Of a DNA stretch of 64,000 nt, positions 37,126 to 45,943 are shown in pieces. How positions within the stretch are numbered: the first letter of the stretch is position 1; each line of letters opens with the position of its first letter. The position numbers were made by a program, and so were the translations under genes. Origin of the DNA: Vibrionales bacterium SWAT-3 (lineage in GTDB: Bacteria > Pseudomonadota > Gammaproteobacteria > Enterobacterales > Vibrionaceae); NCBI GenBank assembly GCA_000169995.1, contig AAZW01000019.1:16557-80556 (forward strand), read 5' to 3'. Below the pieces are notes generated by a model that saw only the letters and a program-made list of their open reading frames with translations, ran no database searches and was not told the origin of the DNA.

Positions 37126-38085
37126 TTAGTTAAGTGCCACAACTTCGCCACAGAACATCATTAGTTGATCTCGTAACCAAATGTGTCCCTTGTCCTTTTC
37201 ACTTGATTCGTGCCAGCTTAGGTAGCCAGAGATTGCCGCATTATCGAATGGGAAATCTAGGATTTGTAGGTTCTCTTTGTTTGCTGCGTGCTCTACCATC
37301 CAGCGAGGTGCAATCGTCACTAACTCTGATTGACCAACAACGTAAAGTACGTTGCTTAGGCTAGTACCTTCGTAGAAAGGCATGCAATCTAGGTCACGGT
37401 ATGCTTGCTCAGAGAAGCTACGTTGGCCGTGAATGCGAGACAGTTTCGCGTGCTTCTCGTTCAATAGCTCTTCAGCTGTCACTTCACCGTTAATGCGTGG
37501 GTGAGAAGAAGAAGCAACCACAACCAATTCGTCTTGGAAGATCTCAGTGCTTGAGAAACCTTGCTCATCAAAGCGAGCGTAATCAATAACGAAGTCGATT
37601 TCTTGGTAGCGCATACGCTCAGAAAGTTGACGGTCGAATTCAGCATCCATGTGCAGTTTTACACTCGGTGCTTGATCGTTAATCGTCGACATAATCTTAG
37701 GTGCAAAACGCATGTCACAAGGGCTGCAAATCGCAAGCTTGAACAGGCGAGAAGAAGACTCTGGAGAGAACACAGAACTTGGTAATTCGTTGCGTACTAA
37801 TTGTAGCGCTTGGCGGATAGGACCAAACAACTGACGTGCACGTTGAGTCGGTTGAATACCACGACCTTGACGCATAAATAGTTCGTCGTTAAACATCACT
37901 TTTAAGCGTGCTACGGCATTACTTACAGCCGGCTGAGACATACCCAAGTTGTGAGCTGCACGTGTAATGTTTTGCTCTTGCATTACTGCATCAAATACAG
38001 TCAAAAGGTTTAAGTCTACTCCACGAAGTGTGCTTTCCATTCTGTAGCTAGCAATAGCACTCATTGCGTCTTTTTTATCTAACAT
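37126..38085 (-). CDS. leuO: LysR-family regulator LeuO
   Basis: LeuO is a global LysR-type regulator that antagonises H-NS-type silencing and, in Vibrio, affects stress, acid and bile responses. The 319-residue product has the characteristic leader followed by LRGVDLNLLTVFDAVMQEQN, then the helix-turn-helix ITRAAHNLGMSQPAVSNAVA and a LysR substrate domain. Its neighbours (acyl-CoA ligase, ilvIH, glycosyltransferase) match the V. cholerae leuO locus. AGAGG lies upstream of the ATG at 38085. Confidence 0.93.
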   Translation of the reverse strand: MLDKKDAMSAIASYRMESTLRGVDLNLLTVFDAVMQEQNITRAAHNLGMSQPAVSNAVARLKVMFNDELFMRQGRGIQPTQRARQLFGPIRQALQLVRNELPSSVFSPESSSRLFKLAICSPCDMRFAPKIMSTINDQAPSVKLHMDAEFDRQLSERMRYQEIDFVIDYARFDEQGFSSTEIFQDELVVVASSSHPRINGEVTAEELLNEKHAKLSRIHGQRSFSEQAYRDLDCMPFYEGTSLSNVLYVVGQSELVTIAPRWMVEHAANKENLQILDFPFDNAAISGYLSWHESSEKDKGHIWLRDQLMMFCGEVVALN

Positions 38086-38431
38086 TCAAGTTGCCTCTTG
38101 TCGGTACGACAGCATTAAATTTGTAATGGTATGGGAATAGATAACCACTAATTCTTATATTTATCAGACCGATGTTTTTCGGATTACCACTACTATTAAC
38201 CAATACATCGTAGGCTACCAACAAGATTGATAAAGAATGACTTAATTTTATCTCAATAATTAATTAATATTTTAAAATCAATAATTTGCATAGTTATAAA
38301 AAAACATAAAATGCGCTATTTATGAGTTTCATTTCGACTTATTTAGCTGTTCTATCGTTTGGTTACATTTGTTACAATTTATTGAATTGATGAATTGATT
38401 GACCATTCAATCCAAAAACACCACTTATGGA
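38086..38431. promoter_or_regulatory. AT-rich leuO upstream region
   Basis: The 346-bp gap has long A/T runs (especially 38250-38320, e.g. TTAATTAATATTTTAAAATC). No gene is seen. It is a good candidate for H-NS binding and LeuO auto-activation, which is known for leuO promoters; here that is an inference from composition. The upstream glycosyltransferase gene reads toward it and no clear terminator was found for that gene. Confidence 0.5.
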
Positions 38432-39487
38432 TTAGGTAAGCGATGCGTAGCTCGGAAAGTCCACCTTCTCCCAAAGCTGTTTTCTTAGGTCATCTTGATT
38501 GGCCCAATTCCCGGCTAAAACCCACTCTACAAGCGCACTAGCGACATCTGGATAAGAGACAACTTCAGCTTGTTTTTCGTTGAGCCAACTACGCAAAATC
38601 GCTGGGTCAAGAAAGCTCATAGTTTGAGCTAATCCAAGCGCTTCAAGTGTGGCCACATTGCTCTGTTGTTCAAACTGTCCATCAAGTGGTTTAAGCAATA
38701 GTTTCTTGCCCAGAGTAAGCGCTTCAGATGGCAGCTCAAACCCACCATTAGCCACCACACCAGAACACTGATTTAGGTCGAATTGGAAACCCGCATGACT
38801 GAGTGGTTTAAAGGTAATGTTTTCGACTTGGCTATGCTCAATCACGTTTGGGTGATAACAGACAAAACTGTGCGAAACAAACTTCATCAATAGCTCTGAA
38901 ATCGCTTCAAGATCCTCAAACGGCAAATAGACCAAAGTGAAGTCCTGGGGCGCTTTAGTCTGCTCGTGGTGAGCTAAGGTGTGAACGATAGGTGGCAAGA
39001 TTGGTTGCTCAAAATGATACCAGTGCAAACCGATAGAGTGCTCTGTCGGCGCAAAGTGTTGAATCACAGAGTGCTCAATCCAGTTTCCTCCCTCTTTAGG
39101 AACATCATAGCGAAAGGCATTTTGGTGACTGATACCAATACAAGGAACACCCTGTCTTTTGGCCGCCCAAGCCGTCACTGGTTCAAAGTCATTAAGCACC
39201 AAGTCATAAGGCATAAGATCCATCTGTTTAACCTCATTGAGAAAGCGCCAGATATTGTTCTTGATGAACGTCTTTCCATACTTAACCTGCCCCTGCTCAC
39301 TATAAAAAGTTAAGCCGTTACGAACTTGGTAATTACCAAACTCCTCCATCGAGAAATACTTGCTTGCTTCTCGGCCTGAAAAGAGAAAATCAACATCGAT
39401 GTTTTGTTGACGAAACGCGACAGCCATTGCCCTTGCACGTGCAATATGACCATTTCCAGTGCCTTGTACGCCGTATAAAATTTTCAT
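38432..39487 (-). CDS. Glycosyltransferase-like protein (MJ1255/VC2487 type)
   Basis: This 351-residue protein resembles the MurG/UGT GT-B fold. It starts with a nucleotide-sugar transferase-like MKILYGVQGTGNGHIARARA and has a C-terminal donor-site segment QCSGVVANGGFELPSEALTLG, matching the gGfeT pattern, followed by KLLLKPLDGQFEQQSNV. The acceptor is unknown. It lies 54 bp downstream of the PAP2 phosphatase gene on the same strand, which suggests a linked envelope or lipid-sugar role. Confidence 0.8.
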   Translation of the reverse strand: MKILYGVQGTGNGHIARARAMAVAFRQQNIDVDFLFSGREASKYFSMEEFGNYQVRNGLTFYSEQGQVKYGKTFIKNNIWRFLNEVKQMDLMPYDLVLNDFEPVTAWAAKRQGVPCIGISHQNAFRYDVPKEGGNWIEHSVIQHFAPTEHSIGLHWYHFEQPILPPIVHTLAHHEQTKAPQDFTLVYLPFEDLEAISELLMKFVSHSFVCYHPNVIEHSQVENITFKPLSHAGFQFDLNQCSGVVANGGFELPSEALTLGKKLLLKPLDGQFEQQSNVATLEALGLAQTMSFLDPAILRSWLNEKQAEVVSYPDVASALVEWVLAGNWANQDDLRKQLWEKVDFPSYASLT

Positions 39488-39541
39488 GAAACTTCCTTTC
39501 GATTTGCTGGTTTAGCGCTTGGTGATGTGGTCATTCGATAA

Positions 39542-40066
39542 TTAAAGAATGAAGCTAATAGCAAGGCTGGTGCATGCCATCCCCAAAGCTGCACCAATGA
39601 GTACATCCGTTAAAAAGTGCACACCGAGTAGTATTCGAGAGACAGCAATCGCTGTGGCCCAAATCAAGCTAAATAGATACAAGCTCGGATAGAAATGTCC
39701 GATTAATGTCGCCATAACAAAAGCAGCAGCGGCATGCCCGGATGGTAGGCTGTACTTATCTGATGGGACAATATGAGAGTGAAGTAGAGAAGAGAATTCC
39801 GCGGGCCTACGACGCTTCAGGGTATTTTTCGCAAACCAGTAAATCGGCAATTCAATAGCGAATGCGGTTAAGCCCACTATCAGAAAATCACTGCCAGTTT
39901 TGCTATCGGCGAGCAATGCAATCAAAGCAATCAATATATAGAGGTGACCATCCCCCGTATGAGAGACCGCCTTACTCAACGTCGCATGTTGGCCACTAAA
40001 ACGGTTCTTTAAACAGAAAACAGAAAATGCCACATCCCAGAGGACAATAGGTTCGATAGTACGCAT
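39542..40066 (-). CDS. PAP2-family membrane phosphatase
   Basis: An integral membrane lipid phosphatase of 174 residues with the three PAP2 motifs KNTLKRRRPAE, SLPSGHAAAA and SRILLGVHFLTD. Several hydrophobic segments (for example GDGHLYILIALIALLADSK) fit a multi-helix inner-membrane protein. The substrates could be phosphatidylglycerol phosphate or undecaprenyl diphosphate. It heads a two-gene unit with the glycosyltransferase-like gene. Confidence 0.9.
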   Translation of the reverse strand: MRTIEPIVLWDVAFSVFCLKNRFSGQHATLSKAVSHTGDGHLYILIALIALLADSKTGSDFLIVGLTAFAIELPIYWFAKNTLKRRRPAEFSSLLHSHIVPSDKYSLPSGHAAAAFVMATLIGHFYPSLYLFSLIWATAIAVSRILLGVHFLTDVLIGAALGMACTSLAISFIL

Positions 40067-40221
40067 ACGTTCTCCTTAACAATCCTTATTCAGTTAAGGG
40101 TCAAGTTATGCCCAACAAATGACAGTTAAGTGACGTTTTGAATGAACTAAAATGAAATTTTCCACGGTTGAGAAACCGATGATTCAACCGTATCAGAGGC
40201 TTATTCACCTCATATAAAAAT

Positions 40222-40246
40222 AAAGCGACCCTAGGCCGCTTTATCA
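40222..40246 (-). terminator. Intrinsic terminator of the RND efflux operon
   Basis: On the minus strand AAAGCGGCC-tag-GGTCGCTTT forms a stem followed by ATTTTTAT, about 33 bp after the RND permease stop. Confidence 0.85.
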
Positions 40247-40274
40247 TTCATTGCTTATTTTCTGACTTAAAACT

Positions 40275-43200
40275 CTACAGAGAGAGTGGCTCGTGCTTTT
40301 TCACTAAACCAAAATCGGCCAAGATCGCGTAAGCTGCAGGGATCATAAACAGCACTAGTAAGGTTGAGGCAAAGATGCCAAATACGATCGAGATAACCAA
40401 AGGCTGAATAACCTGAGCTTGCAAGCTGGTTTCAGTGAGCAGAGGCAACAAACCTGCTGCCGTCGTCATCGAGGTTAAGAACACGGCACGGAAACGCTCA
40501 CGACTCGCTTTCACCACCGAGTCATGCACGCTATCTCCTTCATCAACGTGATGACGAATGTATTGAACGAGTAAGATAGAGTCGTTAACTACAATCCCTG
40601 CAAGCGACACAAAGCCCATCATACTTGGCATACTTAAGGAATGACCAAGCACCCAGTGACCAACTACAACTCCGATAAAGGCTAATGGAATCGCGAGCAT
40701 CACAACCACAGGCTCTAAATAGCTTCTGAATTGATAACTCAGAATCGCAAACACACCAAACAGACCGAGCAAGAAGCCTTTGCCCATAGAGGCGCCCGTC
40801 TTGGCTGCATCCTTCGCTTCCCCTTCGAAATCAAAACGTAAGCCTGGGTACTTCTGAATGAGTTTAGGCGCTTCATCTTTTTGGAACTGAGCCAAGATCG
40901 CTGAAGAGCTCGCTTTCTTATTATCAATATCACCAAAGATACTAATAGTCCTCAGCCCATCAATACGTTGAATACGTACATAATTACGCTGGAAATCGAG
41001 CGTCGCCAGCGTAGCTAACGGAATTTGGCTGCCGTCCGCGGTAATGATTGGGAAGTTAGCAAGCTGTTGAATGTCACCCGCTTGCTCTTTATCAAGACGC
41101 ACCTCTATCGAGATATTCTCAACACCGATTTGAATCTCATCCGCAGTCTGACCAAAGAAGGCCGCGCGCAGTTGAGAAGCAATCATCTGCCCGTTCACAT
41201 TGTAGGTTTCAGCGCCTGGGCGCAGCTTAACCAAGATCTCTTCTTTACCCATGCGCATGTCATCAAGCACACCATGAACACCATCAAACTCATTCAGATA
41301 AGCTTGAATATCCAGAGAAGCAGCTTTCAATGCATTAAGGTCATCATGCTTGGCACGGATCTCAATCGCTCGTCCACCCGGCCCCATGGTTGGTTGCTTG
41401 AAAACCAATGAAATTGGGTCTGCGAGTTCACCAATATCCTCTCGCCACGCATCGATGAAATCATCGATCACCGTATTGCGGCTCTCAGCACCACGAAGGT
41501 CTAAGCGCACGGTAGCCAAGTGCGGGCCAGATTCGTTGGCATCGGCATTGGCGTTAAACTGGCTGGTGATATGTTCGACTAGCGTGTTGCCCTCTTCCAC
41601 TTCTTCGCTCCACTGCTCATTCAAGCGCTCAGCAGAAGCCACAATCTTATCGACCACTCGCTCGGTTTGAGACAGTGACGCCCCCGGAGGAAGAATGATA
41701 CGCGCCTCGGCAATATCGCCATCCAACTCAGGGAACGGTTGGAATTTCACAACACCACCAGCAATCAAGGAAATAGATAGAAGCAACAAGGTGATAACTC
41801 CACCCATAAAGGCGTAGCGGAAAGTCACCACCTTCTCGACCATGCTCATCAAGGTGGTATTACGGAAGTTCTCAAACTTCTCTAGTAGCACGGTTTTGAA
41901 GCGCAGCGCTGGCTTATCGTTTTTCTCTTTGTGTAGCGAATGCGACAGGTGATTCGGCAGAATTAAGAAAGCTTCGATCAAGCTCAACGACAGCACCAAA
42001 ATCAGCACTTGAGGAACGGCCTTAAGTACCGCGCCCATTTCCCCATCGAGAAATAACAAGCTACCGAAGATACACACAGTAGTTAAGAAGGAAGACAACA
42101 CACCGGGAAGTACCTTCTTAACACCGTTATACACCGCGTCATCGACGTTTTGCCCCCGGTCTAGGTGGGAGGCTATCGATTCGGCGATCACAATGGCGTC
42201 GTCCATCATAATACCGATTGCCATCAACAAACCGACCAATGACATAATGTTGATCGACAACCCTAAGTTGGCCATCAAGAACAATCCGCCAAGAAAGGCT
42301 ACAGGCAAGCCTGCTGCAACCCAAAAAGAATAACGTAGGCTGAAGAACAGCCACATGGTTGCGAATACCAACACAATACCTTGCCAGCCATTGCGCACCA
42401 TCATGGTCAGACGATCCCACAATACAGAGGAGAGATCGTTGGTCATTTGCAGAGTCACACCATCAGGTGCAATTGCACGCTGGTCCTCGACAAACTGAGT
42501 GACACGCTCTTTGATTCTCAGTGCATCGTCTTCTTTGTTCTTACTGATCTTGAGCAGCGCAGAAGGTTTACCATCAAACAACACCTTCTGCTCATCCAGC
42601 TCAAAGCGGTCGGTGATCTTGGCAATATCTCGTAAACGGATCACAGAGCCATTTGGCGCCGAACCCACTACAATGCTTTCCAGTTCTACGGGCGTGATAC
42701 GCCTTTCATCGAAGCGAATCAGGAAGTTTTTGTCTGGCGTTTCAACGTTACCACTCGGCAGTTTCACATTCTGGCGACCAATTTGATCGGCAATATCACC
42801 GACACTCAAACCGAGTTGGCGAATCGCTTGGGTATCAAGTTCAACACGATATTGGTGATCAGAGAATCCGCTGACATCAACCAGTGAAACATCGTAATCG
42901 AGCTTCATAGTGCGTTTAAGCTCTTCAGCGTATGCCTTCAACTCCGGCCAAGAGGTGTCCGCCGTAATCGCGATATCAACGACTGGCTCATTCCAATCCA
43001 GCTCTTGTACGACAGGTGATTCAATCTCTGTAGGAAAATCGTTGATCGAGTTGATCTGAGTTTGCACATCCACCAGCATTCGGCCGATATCCGCTTTCTC
43101 ATTCAATTTAAGAATTAGACGTGCGCTGCCTTCGATCGCTTCACATTGGGTTTCTTCAATGTTCGCTAAACCATCGACCGCGTCTTCCATTCGCACACAT

Positions 43201-43382
43201 AGGCTCTCTTCAACCTCTTGTGGAGAGGCCCCCGGGTAAACAATCGCTGCCATAATGTAAGGCGGATCATAGGCAGGAAAGGTTTCGCGTTTGATGGTAG
43301 ATAACGAACTCAAACCCAATATCAGCAAGCCAAGCATCAACAAGTTGGCTGCGGTTGGGTGTCTTGAGAAGAACTTAATCAT
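40275..43382 (-). CDS. RND-family efflux permease (AcrB/HAE1-like)
   Basis: This is an inner-membrane proton/drug antiporter. The 1035-residue length, two repeats of six membrane helices each with large periplasmic loops, an N-terminal helix (TAANLLMLGLLILGLSSLST) and the TM4 proton-relay motif GIMMDDAIVIAE are typical of HAE-type RND pumps; the second repeat has GIVVNDSILLVQYIRHH. The start overlaps the end of the membrane-fusion protein gene by 4 bp. Substrates cannot be predicted. The order tetR-mfp-rnd forms one operon; an outer-membrane TolC partner would be encoded elsewhere. Confidence 0.94.
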   Translation of the reverse strand: MIKFFSRHPTAANLLMLGLLILGLSSLSTIKRETFPAYDPPYIMAAIVYPGASPQEVEESLCVRMEDAVDGLANIEETQCEAIEGSARLILKLNEKADIGRMLVDVQTQINSINDFPTEIESPVVQELDWNEPVVDIAITADTSWPELKAYAEELKRTMKLDYDVSLVDVSGFSDHQYRVELDTQAIRQLGLSVGDIADQIGRQNVKLPSGNVETPDKNFLIRFDERRITPVELESIVVGSAPNGSVIRLRDIAKITDRFELDEQKVLFDGKPSALLKISKNKEDDALRIKERVTQFVEDQRAIAPDGVTLQMTNDLSSVLWDRLTMMVRNGWQGIVLVFATMWLFFSLRYSFWVAAGLPVAFLGGLFLMANLGLSINIMSLVGLLMAIGIMMDDAIVIAESIASHLDRGQNVDDAVYNGVKKVLPGVLSSFLTTVCIFGSLLFLDGEMGAVLKAVPQVLILVLSLSLIEAFLILPNHLSHSLHKEKNDKPALRFKTVLLEKFENFRNTTLMSMVEKVVTFRYAFMGGVITLLLLSISLIAGGVVKFQPFPELDGDIAEARIILPPGASLSQTERVVDKIVASAERLNEQWSEEVEEGNTLVEHITSQFNANADANESGPHLATVRLDLRGAESRNTVIDDFIDAWREDIGELADPISLVFKQPTMGPGGRAIEIRAKHDDLNALKAASLDIQAYLNEFDGVHGVLDDMRMGKEEILVKLRPGAETYNVNGQMIASQLRAAFFGQTADEIQIGVENISIEVRLDKEQAGDIQQLANFPIITADGSQIPLATLATLDFQRNYVRIQRIDGLRTISIFGDIDNKKASSSAILAQFQKDEAPKLIQKYPGLRFDFEGEAKDAAKTGASMGKGFLLGLFGVFAILSYQFRSYLEPVVVMLAIPLAFIGVVVGHWVLGHSLSMPSMMGFVSLAGIVVNDSILLVQYIRHHVDEGDSVHDSVVKASRERFRAVFLTSMTTAAGLLPLLTETSLQAQVIQPLVISIVFGIFASTLLVLFMIPAAYAILADFGLVKKHEPLSL

Positions 43383-44716
43383 GAAGCGCGCTCCTCACTG
43401 TCAGCGGAAAGCTCATCACTATTTGAACCAGACTCTTTCAGCAGCATGCCTTCAATGGCAGGCAGAACGTCGTTGAGAACCAATTTGTCTCCCGTCTGCA
43501 ACTCGCCACTAATCACCACTTGGTTATCTCGGCGGTAAAGTACTTCGACACTCACAACCTTCAAACGCTGGTTTTCATCCATTAAATAGATCTTATCGCC
43601 ATGTAGAGCGCGTTCGGGTACAACCCAACTTGGATTGGCTAAGCCTTCAATCTCCGCTTTGACGAACATACCATTTACCAAAGGGGTGGCACTGTTTGGC
43701 TGAAGCGCAGAATAGTCTTGATTGATTTCAAGGATGATGCCCGCTGTCGCTTGGTTTTCATCCACAGTCTCACTGATTCGTGCAACCTTGGCTGGCCAAG
43801 TCAGATTTAAGCTGCCACTGTTCAGCTGAATGCTTGCCTTAGTTGGCGTTTGATATGGGTTTGGGATGCCTGATGCATCTCGAGGAAACTGAGTAAAGCT
43901 TGAGGCTAAAGTTTGCATATCGTGAATAGAGAGTTGTGCCTCAACCTCCATAACGTCAATCCCATGAGCAATGAACATCTCTTGCTGGAGATTAACCACT
44001 TGGTTCTGTTCAATATCGACTTGAGCGATTCGCATCGGTCTAGGTAAGGTGATGGTGGTTTTATCCAAAGAGCGTTGCGCTTCTTTGACCTTAGAGACAT
44101 TGACCTTAATCACCGCTTGTGCAACACGCTTTTCATCTGGCATTAAGGCGATTTGGTTCTGTATATCTAACACCAGCTTCTGTTGGGAGAGTGCGCTCTG
44201 CTGTTGAAGATCGACATCGGACTGAGAGGTCAGCCCTTTCTTACGCAGATCTTGTTTACGTTGTAGCTCTTTATTACTGATCACTAAACGATTTTTTTCG
44301 ATCTTCAGTGTCTGTTTCAGGTTCTGTTCTTCTTGGTTCAGTTTCTCTAGTGAGGTCTGGCTCGATTTAAGATCTGCTTCGGCTTGTACCAACTTCAACT
44401 CGTAATCCAAAGGATCGATCTTAAGCACCTCAGTTCCTGCTGGGATCACTTGCCCTTTCTCAAGATCGGGGTGTCGATAAACGATCTGTCCTGTTACTTC
44501 GGCAATCGCTTTCCATTCAACCTTAGGTACCACTTTACCAAAACCAACCGCCAATGGCGCGATCATCTGCTTCTCTAAACTGACAGTTTCAACCAAGCGC
44601 GCCCTGTCGCCGGCAGGCTTAGTTGGTAAATCTGGCTTCAAGTTAATCGCCACCACTAGGCCAATCACACCAACGGCTAAGGCTGGGAAGAAAAGGAGCT
44701 TTTTATTTATTCTCAT
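43379..44716 (-). CDS. RND efflux periplasmic adaptor (membrane-fusion protein)
   Basis: It bridges the RND permease and an outer-membrane channel. The 445-residue product has an N-terminal membrane anchor (LLFFPALAVGVIGLVVAINL), a lipoyl/barrel part (WKAIAEVTGQIVYRHPDLEK), a long coiled-coil hairpin (about residues 115-190; LEKLNQEEQNLKQTLKIEKN) and a C-terminal beta-barrel and membrane-proximal region. It overlaps both neighbours by a few bases, so the three genes are coupled. Confidence 0.92.
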   Translation of the reverse strand: MRINKKLLFFPALAVGVIGLVVAINLKPDLPTKPAGDRARLVETVSLEKQMIAPLAVGFGKVVPKVEWKAIAEVTGQIVYRHPDLEKGQVIPAGTEVLKIDPLDYELKLVQAEADLKSSQTSLEKLNQEEQNLKQTLKIEKNRLVISNKELQRKQDLRKKGLTSQSDVDLQQQSALSQQKLVLDIQNQIALMPDEKRVAQAVIKVNVSKVKEAQRSLDKTTITLPRPMRIAQVDIEQNQVVNLQQEMFIAHGIDVMEVEAQLSIHDMQTLASSFTQFPRDASGIPNPYQTPTKASIQLNSGSLNLTWPAKVARISETVDENQATAGIILEINQDYSALQPNSATPLVNGMFVKAEIEGLANPSWVVPERALHGDKIYLMDENQRLKVVSVEVLYRRDNQVVISGELQTGDKLVLNDVLPAIEGMLLKESGSNSDELSADSEERAS

Positions 44717-45375
44717 TATTTTGGTTCCTGCAAAGATGAAGGGCTTGGTGCATTGATAAAGCCTTCCGTCATCAGTTGAATGTTGTGTTCGATTAATCGG
44801 TTGAGAAAGGCTTCATTAAGCTCGATGCCATGAATAGCCAGCAAAGGCGGAGGTGCTATAAAAGGAAACACTATCAAGCTTATATACGACACGCGGCAGA
44901 GCTTAGGATCCATACCCTTGCGCAAAACGCCTTGTGCCATCAGCTTTTCAAAAATGACATCTTGGGCGGGTTTGGTTACATCGAGAAAGACCTTCTCTAG
45001 CAGTTCTCTCTGCACCTCTGAAGGCGGCATATTCATCACTTGGGCAATTAAGCGAGGGAACTTAGGAACCTTGACCATCTCTTTGTAGTAAGTCCGCATT
45101 AAATCGAGAAAGTTTTCGTGGCTGCTCTCTGCTACCAGCTTATGCATCTGCAGCTGCATTGGTCGCAACGTTTCACGCAGCATTGCTTCAAACAACCCTG
45201 CTTTGTTACCAAAGTAATAACGAATCATCGCGATATTCACACCAGCTCGTTCAGCAATTAAACGAGTGGAGACCTTGTCATATGGTTGAACGACGAACAG
45301 ATCACGAGCATGCTCAATTAGCAACTGCCTGACATCGAGATTCTGCTGCGGTCGTCCTGCTTTGCGCCCTGCCAT
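44716..45375 (-). CDS. TetR-family regulator of the RND operon
   Basis: The product is 219 residues from ATG 45375 (a GTG lies at 45378). The N-terminal helix-turn-helix (VSTRLIAERAGVNIAMIRYY, FGNKAGLFEAML) is classic TetR; the C-terminal helical domain is the ligand sensor. It is the first gene of the tetR-mfp-rnd operon and probably an autorepressor. Perfect palindromes built on GATTAAT lie directly upstream (45394-45415, 45460-45475). Confidence 0.92.
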   Translation of the reverse strand: MAGRKAGRPQQNLDVRQLLIEHARDLFVVQPYDKVSTRLIAERAGVNIAMIRYYFGNKAGLFEAMLRETLRPMQLQMHKLVAESSHENFLDLMRTYYKEMVKVPKFPRLIAQVMNMPPSEVQRELLEKVFLDVTKPAQDVIFEKLMAQGVLRKGMDPKLCRVSYISLIVFPFIAPPPLLAIHGIELNEAFLNRLIEHNIQLMTEGFINAPSPSSLQEPK

Positions 45376-45393
45376 CACTGAAACCTACTAACC

Positions 45394-45475
45394 TAATTAA
45401 TCACACGATTAATTATAGGGATAAATCGATACACTGGCAGAAGATTAATTACTCACTATTTAATCAATTGATTAA
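45394..45475. promoter_or_regulatory. Candidate TetR operators upstream of the RND operon
   Basis: Two perfect palindromes share the half-site GATTAA: AATTAATC-ACAC-GATTAATT at 45395-45414 (extends one base each side) and TTAATCAATTGATTAA at 45460-45475. A further single GATTAATT half-site lies at 45443-45450. They start 19 bp upstream of the TetR-type gene, where an autoregulatory operator is expected. Binding is an inference. Confidence 0.6.
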
Positions 45476-45743
45476 TTAATTTAAACGCGCTTGTGATTTT
45501 TTTGGTGAATCGTTCCATTAAAAAGATTTACTACAAAGTTTTAACCTACACATAAGCCAAACGATAAACTAACCACCCAACCTAAAAACCACAAGCAGAT
45601 GATAAAACCAATAAACACAACCCTGACAGCACAAACCAAACCAAAACGCCGCTAATGTATGCTGATATTGGATTTTCTTGTTTGACGCTCAGAATAAATT
45701 ACGGTAAATATGGTGTTAACAGTTTATTTACGGATATTTGTGT
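45476..45743. promoter_or_regulatory. leu operon upstream region with candidate promoter
   Basis: No gene is seen. A candidate sigma-70 promoter is TTGACG at 45682-45687, a 17-bp spacer and TAAATA at 45705-45710, which would start transcription near 45717, about 28 bp before the leuL leader. The -10 match is weak. LeuO or Lrp sites may lie in the A/T-rich part (45530-45680) but none is resolved. Confidence 0.45.
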
Positions 45744-45744
45744 A

Positions 45745-45807
45745 ATGATTTTTTCTTCTTCTCGACTGCTGAAACTTCTCCTTATCGTGAACCAATCGCG
45801 CGGGTAA
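45745..45807 (+). CDS. leuL: leu operon leader peptide LeuL
   Basis: A 20-codon frame, ATG 45745 to TAA 45805, with five Leu codons in six positions (peptide MIFSSSRLLKLLLIVNQSRG) just before a terminator. Ribosome stalling at the Leu codons when charged leucyl-tRNA is scarce would let the operon be transcribed. The last codons (GCGCGGG) are complementary to the 5' part of the terminator (CCCGCGC), giving the needed alternative pairing. Confidence 0.88.
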   Translation: MIFSSSRLLKLLLIVNQSRG

Positions 45808-45835
45808 GTTGTGGGTCAAGAACTACACAAATATT

Positions 45836-45863
45836 AAAACCCGCGCTGAGCGGGTTTTTTTGT
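45836..45863 (+). terminator. leu operon attenuator
   Basis: CCCGC-GCTGA-GCGGG stem followed by TTTTTTT, 28 bp past leuL and about 80 bp before leuA. GCGCGGG in leuL can pair with CCCGCGC here and prevent the terminator from forming. Confidence 0.88.
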
Positions 45864-45943
45864 AACTGGCACTTTTAAAAGAACATCATTCTCAATAATA
45901 ATTTGGATAGCAATCGATACAATATCGATATAAGGAAGCACCC

